Assembly (NCBI GenBank): GCA_964367845.1
Contig: CAYIYW010000034.1
Coordinates: forward strand, 1-5,385
DNA: 5,385 bases
Reading direction: 5' to 3'
Source of the DNA: JAHFLV01 sp964367845
GTDB taxonomy: Bacteria; Patescibacteriota; Minisyncoccia; Phycocordibacterales; DATGWK01
Shown here: in pieces, positions 1 through 4,252 of the stretch
Layout of the letters: every line of letters begins with the position of its first letter
Numbering within the stretch: the stretch's first letter is position 1
Notes under the pieces: model-generated
What the model was told of the DNA's origin: nothing
Database searches by the model: none
Seen by the model: the letters and a program-made list of their open reading frames with translations, nothing else
Position numbers and translations under genes: made by a program

Positions 1-303
1 CTTGATGAAGCAAAAGTGCCGGGCAATCGGCCGGAGTTTGAAGGCGAACTGGGAATCGTTTACGGCTCTGACATTATTGCTCCAGCCAGAGGCGTCTATG
101 CTTTTCAAAAAAAACTTGAGAATAAAATCTCCATTCTCGGCGGGATTTTTGAAGGGAAGTTTGCGGATAAAATGGAAATGGAAACAATCGCCCAAATTCC
201 GCCTCTTCAGACGCTTCGGGGTATGTTTGTAAACCTCATCAATTCGCCGATTCAGCGCTTGGTAATTTCTTTGAACGAAATTGCTAAAAAGAAAACAGTG
301 TAA
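1..303 (+). CDS. rplJ: Ribosomal protein L10 (uL10), C-terminal part, 5' end outside window
   Basis: The reading frame is open from the first base and gives 100 residues before the TAA stop. L10 is the base of the ribosomal stalk: its N-terminal domain binds 23S rRNA with L11, and its C-terminal helix carries the L7/L12 dimers that recruit translation factors. The visible part has the end of the globular domain (G-x-V-Y-G-S-D-I-I and P-A-R-G-V-Y stretch, then I-L-G-G-I-F-E-G-K) followed by the family's I-A-Q-I-P-P-L-Q-T-L-R-G segment and a terminal helix rich in hydrophobic residues (F-V-N-L-I-N-S-P-I-Q-R-L-V) ending in a lysine run. This matches the usual L10 order of 'GGxxEGK', 'lPsxxxLxxxl' and 'lxxPxxxLv'. 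The gene lies 24 bases before rplL, the classic stalk operon order, so co-transcription is expected. No frame disruption is visible. The N-terminal rRNA-binding part cannot be judged here. Confidence 0.93.
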   Translation, partial: LDEAKVPGNRPEFEGELGIVYGSDIIAPARGVYAFQKKLENKISILGGIFEGKFADKMEMETIAQIPPLQTLRGMFVNLINSPIQRLVISLNEIAKKKTV

Positions 304-327
304 TTATCAATTATCAAATTTAAAATC

Positions 328-747
328 ATGGAAGAACAAAAAATGTCCGGAGTTAATGGTGGTCCGGAAACCACAGAAACCCCAGCCAAATTCAAAAGTG
401 TCGTTGAAAGCATTGAAAAGATGTCGGTTCTTGAATTAAACGAGCTTGTAAAGCTGTTTGAGAAGAAATTTGGCGTTTCAGCTACAGCGGTCGCCGCCGG
501 CCCTGTTGCCGCCGCCGGTCCTGCCGAAGAAGAGAAATCAACCTTCAACGTCAAACTTACAGACGCGGGAGCAAACAAAATTGCGATAATCAAGGTCGTT
601 AAAGAACTTCTCGCTCTTGGCCTTAAAGAAGCCAAAGACCTCGTTGACGCCGTTCCTTCTATGCTTAAAGAAGGCATGAAGAAAGAAGAAGCCGAAGTTC
701 TCAAAAAGAGAGTTGAAGAAGCGGGCGGAAAAATTGAGTTGAAGTAA
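328..747 (+). CDS. rplL: Ribosomal protein L7/L12 (bL12)
   Basis: This is the multimeric stalk protein that contacts EF-Tu, EF-G and other translational GTPases. The 139-residue product shows all three family parts. The N-terminal dimerisation and L10-binding domain is at about 21-50 (F-K-S-V-V-E-S-I-E...L-N-E-L-V-K-L-F-E-K-K-F-G-V). An Ala/Gly/Pro hinge follows at 51-69. The C-terminal factor-binding domain is at 70-139, with the signature K-I-A-I-I-K-V-V-K and G-L-K-E-A-K-D-L-V (98-106), ending in E-E-A-G-G-K-I-E-L-K. It is some 15-20 residues longer than typical 120-125 residue homologues because of a polar N-terminal extension. The ATG at 328 is preceded by an AT-rich stretch with no Shine-Dalgarno; an ATG at 343 (residue 6) is an equally possible start and would shorten the extension. 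It follows rplJ by 24 bases and is closed by a strong terminator, so it ends the operon. The family call is certain; only the start is open. Confidence 0.98.
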   Translation: MEEQKMSGVNGGPETTETPAKFKSVVESIEKMSVLELNELVKLFEKKFGVSATAVAAGPVAAAGPAEEEKSTFNVKLTDAGANKIAIIKVVKELLALGLKEAKDLVDAVPSMLKEGMKKEEAEVLKKRVEEAGGKIELK

Positions 748-764
748 TCATCAAAATACTGGGG

Positions 765-839
765 AAAACCACCCCCGCCACAACCTTCTTTTGGGCACCC
801 TTTGGCCCATGCAGAAGCTTGTGGCGGGGGTGGTTTTTT
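765..839 (+). terminator. Intrinsic terminator of the rplJ-rplL operon, long segmented hairpin
   Basis: A perfect 19-bp stem pairs 765-783 with 819-837 and runs into six T (834-839). Beyond a C/C mismatch the stem continues with CTTCT (785-789) against AGAAG (813-817), and the tip has TGGGC (792-796) against GCCCA (805-809). The A-run at 765-768 pairs with part of the T tract. It starts 18 bases after the rplL stop, as expected for the operon end. Confidence 0.92.
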
Positions 840-870
840 GGAGCCACTGTATAAGTTCACTCCTCGCATT

Positions 871-984
871 TTTGTCCCCAAACTCCTTTCGGAGTGACTC
901 TCGGAGGCCGCGTAGGCGGCCGAGAGGGAGCGAACATTTCAGCAGAAATGTATCGCGTTCACGGAGAAAGGAGTTGGGGGCAAA
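871..984 (+). repeat. Branched inverted-repeat element 1 (three-way-junction fold)
   Basis: The outer arms TTTGTCCCC (871-879) plus AACTCCTTTC (881-890) pair with 966-984 through 19 pairs, with one G-T wobble and one bulged A (880). Inside are two hairpins. The first is GC-rich: GGCCGC (906-911), loop GTAG, GCGGCC (916-921), extended by CTCTC (898-902) against GAGAG (922-926) around a GGA bulge. The second is ACATTTC (934-940), loop AGCA, GAAATGT (945-951), extended by GCGA (930-933) against TCGC (953-956) around a bulged A. The core is homologous, in the opposite orientation, to the element at 2591-2694. It fills the gap between the rplL terminator and the next promoter. It encodes nothing convincing. 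It may be a miniature mobile palindrome or a structured RNA; the family is not one I recognise. Confidence 0.75.
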
Positions 985-1009
985 GCTGAAATGAACTTGA
1001 TTTTTCTCA

Positions 1010-1018
1010 TGCTATACT
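1010..1018 (+). promoter_or_regulatory. Extended -10 promoter for the winged-helix gene
   Basis: TGCTATACT reads as an extended -10 (TG-N-TATACT). There is no good -35 at normal distance; a TTGATT at 998-1003 is only 9 bases away and cannot serve as a normal -35. Transcription from here would begin near 1025, leaving only about 8 bases before the ATG at 1033, so the message would be nearly leaderless. That fits the lack of a Shine-Dalgarno. Confidence 0.55.
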
Positions 1019-1032
1019 ACCGCCAATAGAAC

Positions 1033-1713
1033 ATGGACGTCTTAGAAAAAATATTTGGCAGTGCCGCCAAAGTCAAGATTATGAGGTTGTTTCTTTTCAA
1101 CCCCAATACTCCCTTTGACTTGGCCAAAATAGTTGAAAGGGCGAAAATTACTCCGCAAGCGACTCGGTTAAATATAAGATTGCTTGAGAATGCTCATCTC
1201 ATAAGGCCGAGAACTTTTGTAAAAGATGGCAGGAAAGCGGAAAGGGAGGCGGAGAATGGTGAAAAAGAAGGGAGGGAAGGAGCGGGAAACAAAATGAATA
1301 ATCGTGGCCGAAAATCGGTTGCAATCAGGAAACGGGTTCGCGGTTGGATTTTGAACGAGAATTTTTCTTACCTTCTTCCGCTCCAAAGCTTTTTGGTTCA
1401 AGCCAGCCCACTGCAGGACCAAATTATTATTAGGAAATTCAACCGAGTCGGAAAAATCAAACTCCTCATAATTTCCGGGGTTTTTATCCAGGAGAGAGAC
1501 AGCCGTGTTGATATTCTGGTGGTTGGCGACGGTTTGCGGCGGGGGACTATTGATACAACTATAAAGGACATGGAGGCCGAACTTGGCAAGGATATCGCTT
1601 ATTCTGTTTTTGAGACAAAGGACTTCCAATATCGGCTCGGCATGTATGACAAACTCATCAGAGATATTTTGGATTATCCCCACAAAAAACTCGTAAATCG
1701 GCTGGGGCTTTGA
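1033..1713 (+). CDS. Winged-helix DNA-binding protein with degenerate nucleotidyltransferase-like C-terminal domain
   Basis: The 226-residue product appears to have two folded parts. Residues about 8-63 read as a winged helix-turn-helix: a K-V-K-I-M-R-L-F-L-F helix, then P-F-D-L-A-K-I-V, then T-P-Q-A-T-R-L-N-I-R-L-L-E as recognition helix and a short wing. Residues about 141-225 resemble the minimal nucleotidyltransferase (MNT/pol-beta-like) fold, with K-I-K-L-L-I-I-S-G-V-F and D-S-R-V-D-I-L-V-V-G-D. The catalytic pattern is eroded: the usual G-S is replaced by S-G-V, and the D-x-D is R158-V-D160, so transferase activity is unlikely. Between them, about residues 66-100, lies a Lys/Arg/Glu/Gly-rich stretch coded by a purine-rich tract, probably a disordered linker. 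Similar wHTH-plus-NT-like proteins are frequent in CPR genomes and usually annotated as transcriptional regulators; a regulatory role is an inference and no target is evident. It has its own promoter candidate and no clear terminator after it. The start is the only reasonable ATG. Confidence 0.83.
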   Translation: MDVLEKIFGSAAKVKIMRLFLFNPNTPFDLAKIVERAKITPQATRLNIRLLENAHLIRPRTFVKDGRKAEREAENGEKEGREGAGNKMNNRGRKSVAIRKRVRGWILNENFSYLLPLQSFLVQASPLQDQIIIRKFNRVGKIKLLIISGVFIQERDSRVDILVVGDGLRRGTIDTTIKDMEAELGKDIAYSVFETKDFQYRLGMYDKLIRDILDYPHKKLVNRLGL

Positions 1714-1817
1714 TTCAGTGTGAGTTTCAGTGAAATTCGGCCGGCGAGAACAAAAAACCGACGATAACGGGCAGGTCATGAGGGTGGGTATAAACGCTTT
1801 ATCTGATAAATCGGCAA

Positions 1818-1826
1818 TGGTATAAT
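1818..1826 (+). promoter_or_regulatory. Extended -10 promoter (TGG-TATAAT) for the membrane protein gene
   Basis: TATAAT at 1821-1826 is a perfect -10 hexamer with TG one base upstream (1818-1819). The -35 region (around 1798-1803, TTTATC) is poor, so recognition would rest on the extended -10. The start would be near 1833, giving a leader of about 69 bases that contains the hairpin at 1868-1892. The 188 bases between genes (1714-1901) hold no other feature I can support. Confidence 0.6.
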
Positions 1827-1867
1827 AAACTGTCGGACATTATTTGAATTATTAGTTAAATTTATAA

Positions 1868-1892
1868 ATATGCGGTGTTTTTACCCGCATAT
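1868..1892 (+). promoter_or_regulatory. Leader hairpin just upstream of the membrane protein start
   Basis: ATATGCGG (1868-1875) pairs perfectly with CCGCATAT (1885-1892) around a 9-base loop TGTTTTTAC. It ends 9 bases before the ATG at 1902 and would bury the alternative in-frame GTG at 1875, which supports the ATG as the true start. It may affect ribosome access; no known riboswitch or leader motif is recognised. Confidence 0.45.
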
Positions 1893-1901
1893 CCAGATAT
1901 T

Positions 1902-2591
1902 ATGATAATAGAAACCTGGGGAAATGTTCTTTCAAGATCATTTCAGAACCTTTGGGGCGGAGTAATAACTTTTTTGCCCCAGCTGGTTATCGCGATTCTG
2001 ATTGTTGTCATCGGTTGGCTAATCGGAGCGCTTATCGGCCGAGTTGTGGCCCAGATTATTCGCTCGCTTCGGGTGGACGAGGGTCTTAGAAAAGCCGGCG
2101 TTGAAGACACGCTCGCTCGGGGCGGTGTTGTCTTGAATTCAGGCGGTTTTGTCGGCGCTCTTGTAAAGTGGTTCATCATCTTGGTTTTCCTTGTCGCGGC
2201 TTTGGATGTTCTCAAATTGACTCAAGTCAATGAATTCCTTCAAGGGGTAGTGCTCTTCTATCTGCCACAGGTCATTATTGCCGTTCTGATTCTTTTGTTG
2301 GCGGCGGTTATCGGCGACGTGATGCAGAAAATCGTTACTACTTCGGCTAAAACCGCGCAAATTCATTCGGCTCGGTTTCTAGGTAGCTTCACAAAGTGGG
2401 CGATTTGGATTTTTGCAATCCTAGCGGCTCTTTTCCAGCTCAACATCGCGGCAACATTCATCCAGACACTTTTCACTGGAATTGTCGTCGCCTTGTCGCT
2501 GGCTGTCGGTTTGGCTTTTGGCCTCGGCGGTCAGGAAGCGGCCGCTCGGTTTATTGAAAAGACAAGACAGGAGATTTCGCACAAGGAGTAA
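1902..2591 (+). CDS. Small mechanosensitive-channel-like membrane protein with duplicated TM helices
   Basis: The 229-residue product is an integral membrane protein with about five hydrophobic helices: 21-53, 83-105, 115-139, 163-184 and 187-209. The first four form an internal duplication: F-L-P-Q-L-V-I-A-I-L-I-V-V-I-G matches Y-L-P-Q-V-I-I-A-V-L-I-L-L-L-A about 96 residues later, and G-F-V-G-A-L-V-K-W matches R-F-L-G-S-F-T-K-W. This is the arrangement of the 'conserved TM helix' repeat family related to MscS channels (Pfam PF05552 by recollection). The last helix ends in G-L-A-F-G-L-G-G-Q-E, like the pore-lining TM3 of MscS, but the protein stops 19 residues later and lacks the MscS beta domain. 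It may form a minimal channel or act with a partner; transport is not shown. I chose ATG 1902 over the in-frame GTG 1875, which lies in a hairpin. There is no clear Shine-Dalgarno. Its stop codon's last base begins element 2. Confidence 0.9.
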   Translation: MIIETWGNVLSRSFQNLWGGVITFLPQLVIAILIVVIGWLIGALIGRVVAQIIRSLRVDEGLRKAGVEDTLARGGVVLNSGGFVGALVKWFIILVFLVAALDVLKLTQVNEFLQGVVLFYLPQVIIAVLILLLAAVIGDVMQKIVTTSAKTAQIHSARFLGSFTKWAIWIFAILAALFQLNIAATFIQTLFTGIVVALSLAVGLAFGLGGQEAAARFIEKTRQEISHKE

Positions 2592-2694
2592 TTTTAAATC
2601 TATTCTTCAGGAGAGCGCATAAAGTCTGCTGACTTTTGCTCCTCTCGGCCGCCTTCGCGGCCTGCGAGACTCTCCTTCCGAATAGATTTAAAAT
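2591..2694 (-). repeat. Branched inverted-repeat element 2, homologous to element 1, inverted
   Basis: The outer stem is a perfect 15 bp (2591-2605 with 2680-2694, AT-rich), then a 3x3 internal loop, then AGGAGAG (2609-2615) with CTCTCCT (2670-2676). Inside are two hairpins: AAAGTC (2621-2626), loop TGCT, GACTTT (2631-2636), and GGCCGC (2647-2652), loop CTTC, GCGGCC (2657-2662), the latter extended by TCTC (2643-2646) with GAGA (2666-2669) around a TGC bulge. Read on the minus strand, 2662 to 2638 matches 906-931 of element 1 with one substitution and one missing base; the AGCA loop and the position of the 3-base bulge also match. The outer arms share no sequence with those of element 1, yet still pair. 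It overlaps the last base of the preceding stop codon. Confidence 0.75.
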
Positions 2695-2698
2695 AGAT

Positions 2699-2732
2699 AA
2701 CAAAAATCTACCCGGGAGGGTGGTTTTTTGTT
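2699..2732 (+). terminator. Intrinsic terminator after the membrane protein gene
   Basis: AACAAAAA (2699-2706) and CTACCC (2708-2713) pair with GGGTGG (2718-2723) and TTTTTGTT (2725-2732), with one T/T mismatch (2707/2724), one G-T pair and a GGGA loop. The T run 2724-2729 makes it terminator-like on the + strand; the A run makes weak activity on the other strand possible. The 13 bases at 2718-2730 are identical to 828-840 of the rplL terminator. Confidence 0.8.
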
Positions 2733-2733
2733 G

Positions 2734-2742
2734 TGTTACGAT
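2734..2742 (+). promoter_or_regulatory. Candidate extended -10 promoter for the secreted protein gene
   Basis: TGTTACGAT fits TG-N-TACGAT directly behind the terminator, where a new transcript must begin. No good -35 is seen. The start would fall near 2749, leaving about 22 leader bases. Confidence 0.4.
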
Positions 2743-2757
2743 AAAGGGTATTAAACT

Positions 2758-2761
2758 AAGG
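2758..2761 (+). promoter_or_regulatory. Ribosome binding site for the secreted protein gene
   Basis: AAGG lies 9 bases before the ATG at 2771, a normal Shine-Dalgarno spacing. It is the only gene start in the window with a recognisable site and it fixes this start. Confidence 0.55.
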
Positions 2762-2770
2762 TAAAAATTT

Positions 2771-3547
2771 ATGAAAAAGGCCTCTTACTCTTTGCTTATA
2801 TCTGTGGTTGCCGTTCTGTTTTTTTCTTTGATAACTCAATCTGGAATTATCTCGCGGCCGGACGACCAAGTTGCTCAGACGGGATTCTTTAGCGTAAAAT
2901 TTGTCGCCCAAAAGTTTCAGAGCGGAATCAATTTTTTGGGTTTGGGTTTGACTGACTCCAAAACAACGGTTTCGTCGACGAAAAACACCGAGTCATTCGC
3001 TTTATTAAAAGTTTTTTTTAATCTTTTTGATAATCCTCCGGACCCCACAGACCCCCCGCCGTCCCCGCCACCGTCGTGGTGCCAAGGGGAAAAACAGCGC
3101 TGGATTCCTTTGCCACCACCAGGCCCGACGGGGATATGCGTTCAAGTTTACAATGATTTCGACAAACCCGGCGAAATCAGTAAATTTTTAGAGAAGGGGC
3201 GCGTCAGGATTTGTTTCCAAAAAAATGACGGTGAAAAAGTATGTGTGGATGTTTACATAAAATGCGTGGAAAACGACAACGGACAGTTTGAGAACTGCGA
3301 GATTACTCTTGATTTTTCTATTTGGCTAGCGAATCATAAAGGAAGTTGCAAAATAGAGCCGCCGTATGACCCGGATAATAATCCTCCCGGGACCATTTAC
3401 AATATAACTTGTACCGCTTCTACTCCCGAGGGTCCTTTGAACATCTGCTTGAAATACAAAGACGGCAAGTTGGAACCTGCGTCTTGCGATGACCCGCCGG
3501 CGGGGCCTCCACCGCCCGGGACGACAAGGAGCAGTCAAAATTATTAA
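2771..3547 (+). CDS. Secreted proline-rich, cysteine-rich protein of unknown function
   Basis: I do not recognise this 258-residue protein. It starts with a Sec-type signal sequence or membrane anchor: M-K-K, a hydrophobic core to about residue 22, then T-Q-S-G; no lipobox cysteine is present, so it is not an evident lipoprotein. Residues 26-88 are variable and Ser/Thr/Phe-containing. Residues 89-119 are proline-rich (D-N-P-P-D-P-T-D-P-P-P-S-P-P-P-S, then P-L-P-P-P-G-P) and look like a wall- or surface-spanning linker. Residues 104-240 hold ten cysteines (104, 123, 148, 158, 165, 176, 193, 214, 226, 239), an even number consistent with disulfides outside the cell. Two stretches look related, R-I-C-F-Q-K-N-D-G-E-K-V-C and N-I-C-L-K-Y-K-D-G-K-L, hinting at a small repeated beta unit. 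It ends with a second proline tail (P-P-A-G-P-P-P-P-G). It stands alone with its own promoter and ribosome binding site. A surface or adhesion role is only a guess. Confidence 0.85.
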   Translation: MKKASYSLLISVVAVLFFSLITQSGIISRPDDQVAQTGFFSVKFVAQKFQSGINFLGLGLTDSKTTVSSTKNTESFALLKVFFNLFDNPPDPTDPPPSPPPSWCQGEKQRWIPLPPPGPTGICVQVYNDFDKPGEISKFLEKGRVRICFQKNDGEKVCVDVYIKCVENDNGQFENCEITLDFSIWLANHKGSCKIEPPYDPDNNPPGTIYNITCTASTPEGPLNICLKYKDGKLEPASCDDPPAGPPPPGTTRSSQNY

Positions 3548-3590
3548 GGTGTTAATATGCTTTTCGGAGCAGTTTTGGCTATTTCCCTGA

Positions 3591-3655
3591 GCAGTCCGCA
3601 ATGTGCTTTTTGAAGCAGTTGCGTTTTCTGCGGAAAAAAGCACATTGCGGACTGT
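3591..3655 (+). repeat. Long perfect hairpin after the secreted protein gene
   Basis: A perfect 20-bp stem pairs 3592-3611 with 3635-3654, plus a G-T pair at 3591/3655. Inside, GCAG (3615-3618) pairs with CTGC (3628-3631). No T run follows on the + strand (TCCAGAATGG), so it is not a classical terminator, and the arms are unlike those of the branched elements. It begins 43 bases after the stop codon. It could be a 3'-end stabiliser or processing site, or a small palindromic repeat. Confidence 0.6.
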
Positions 3656-3696
3656 CCAGAATGGAAATGAGCGGGGTATTGCTGAATTCAGGCCAT

Positions 3697-3724
3697 TTGA
3701 CACCTTTTTATATCCCGCTATACT
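3697..3724 (+). promoter_or_regulatory. Near-consensus sigma-70-type promoter upstream of 23S rRNA
   Basis: TTGACA (3697-3702), a 16-base spacer and TATACT (3719-3724) form by far the best two-box promoter in the window. The expected start is about 3731. It points toward the 23S gene 520 bases on, but an intrinsic terminator lies only about 75 bases after the start point, so it may drive a short RNA, an attenuated leader, or an rRNA precursor that escapes termination. Confidence 0.75.
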
Positions 3725-3739
3725 ATCCCAATACAACTT

Positions 3740-3781
3740 ATGAATACCTTTATTAACTTAATATCCAAGCGGAAAAGATAA
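3740..3781 (+). CDS. Possible 13-codon leader peptide
   Basis: An ATG about 9 bases after the predicted transcript start opens a frame for MNTFINLISKRKR and stops at TAA 3779-3781. The stop lies in a 6-bp hairpin (GATAAC 3777-3782 with GTTATC 3797-3802), directly before the terminator at 3804. There is no Shine-Dalgarno, as at several other starts here. Position between promoter and terminator resembles a leader-peptide attenuator, but an ORF this short occurs often by chance and no run of one regulatory codon is present. It is listed for its context only. Confidence 0.2.
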   Translation: MNTFINLISKRKR

Positions 3782-3803
3782 CGCCTTCTTTATTGTGTTA
3801 TCC

Positions 3804-3827
3804 AAAACCGCGACAAAGCGGTTTTTT
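3804..3827 (+). terminator. Intrinsic terminator between the strong promoter and 23S rRNA
   Basis: AAAACCGC (3804-3811) pairs perfectly with GCGGTTTT (3818-3825) around GACAAA, and six T follow (3822-3827). With the promoter at 3697-3724 it would define a transcript of about 95 bases, or act as an attenuator in an rRNA leader. Confidence 0.85.
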
Positions 3828-3830
3828 GTT

Positions 3831-3899
3831 TCTCTAAAGCGTTCGTAAACGAAAATTTTAGAGAGGCAGAAAATCAGTCACGACCGAACGAATGATTTT
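3831..3899 (+). other. Two hairpins between the terminator and the structured region
   Basis: TCTCTAAA (3831-3838) pairs with TTTAGAGA (3857-3864), with TTCG (3842-3845) and CGAA (3850-3853) inside. Next, AAAATCA (3870-3876) pairs with TGATTTT (3893-3899) around a 16-base loop. CGTTCG (3840-3845) and CGAACG (3885-3890) are also complementary and could compete with these. The function is unknown; they may be part of an rRNA leader. Confidence 0.4.
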
Positions 3900-3913
3900 T
3901 GAAAACTTAATCC

Positions 3914-4114
3914 TGTCGCGCGCAGTAACCCAAGCGGGTCTTTTCGGTGCGTAGGCAGAAAAATGGTTTGCGCTTACTACGGCTAGCGAGGAGCGTGTGA
4001 AAGTGTACTCACTTTCACAACGTCCGAGCGAAGACGAAGGAAAGGGTTAATACCCTTTGCAAGCAGTTTGCGTGAACCAGTCGCGTCATCTCTTGAACCG
4101 ACGATGGCGCGACA
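3914..4114 (+). ncRNA. Candidate structured RNA or 23S leader domain of about 200 bases
   Basis: Closing helix TGTCGCGC (3914-3921) pairs perfectly with GCGCGACA (4107-4114). Inside, ACCC/GGGT (3928-3931/3936-3939) makes a small hairpin. A 10-pair helix joins 3964-3973 to 4070-4079 (two G-T pairs) and encloses two perfect hairpins: TGTGAAAGTG/CACTTTCACA (3996-4005/4010-4019, loop TACT) and AAAGGGT/ACCCTTT (4041-4047/4052-4058, loop TAAT). The 3' strand of the closing helix can instead pair locally: GTCGCGTCAT (4080-4089) with ATGGCGCGAC (4104-4113), one G-T pair, giving two exclusive folds. I tested it by eye against RNase P, tmRNA, SRP and 6S RNA and found no match. It has no convincing promoter of its own. 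It may be a separate RNA or part of the 23S precursor. The pairing is seen; that it is a functional RNA is inferred. Confidence 0.4.
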
Positions 4115-4141
4115 AAAAACATATGACAATGTCATAGAACA

Positions 4142-4194
4142 GGGTGTAAAAGTCCTGCGGTGATTTATTAATTTATCTTGCCGCAGGAAGACCC
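4142..4194 (+). other. Stable hairpin in the 23S leader
   Basis: TCCTGCGG (4153-4160) pairs perfectly with CCGCAGGA (4181-4188) around an AT-rich loop, and GGGT (4142-4145) pairs with ACCC (4191-4194) beyond an internal loop. A smaller hairpin, TATGAC/GTCATA, precedes it at about 4121-4135. Between 4195 and 4243 I see nothing I can name; no clear boxA antitermination site is visible. Confidence 0.45.
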
Positions 4195-4252
4195 GTTGCC
4201 GGCCACTCCTTAAAAAAGCGGACCGACGCGGGATTGTGGTGCATTGGTTTCC

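Noticed and set aside
252..881. Long open frame on the minus strand across rplL
   Set aside because: It lies antisense to certain rplJ/rplL coding sequence and runs through the terminator; its product is low-complexity Ser/Pro/Ala of shadow type.
1168..1779. Minus-strand open frame of 203 codons opposite the winged-helix gene
   Set aside because: It is antisense to a + strand protein with clear domain patterns and shows no recognisable motif, start context or promoter.
1714..1817. Terminator for the winged-helix gene
   Set aside because: Only short imperfect palindromes are present, with no T run after a stable stem.
3326..3736. Minus-strand open frame across the end of the secreted protein gene and the 3591-3655 hairpin
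   Set aside because: It overlaps the + strand gene, runs through the perfect hairpin and the strong promoter, and its product has no recognisable family features.
3981..4030. Possible third copy of the branched element family (GAGGAGCG followed by a hairpin)
   Set aside because: Only a short GAG(G)AGCG string before a hairpin is shared; the GGCCGC hairpin and the AGCA loop are absent.
4031..4062. Resemblance of GGAAAGGGTTAATACCCTTTGC to a 16S rRNA variable helix
   Set aside because: Neither flank continues as 16S rRNA; a 7-bp hairpin with a TAAT loop explains the similarity.
3914..4114. RNase P RNA, tmRNA, SRP RNA, 6S RNA or a group I/II intron
   Set aside because: The conserved sequence motifs of each family, such as the RNase P P4 core, the tmRNA acceptor/T arm and intron domain V, were not found by eye.
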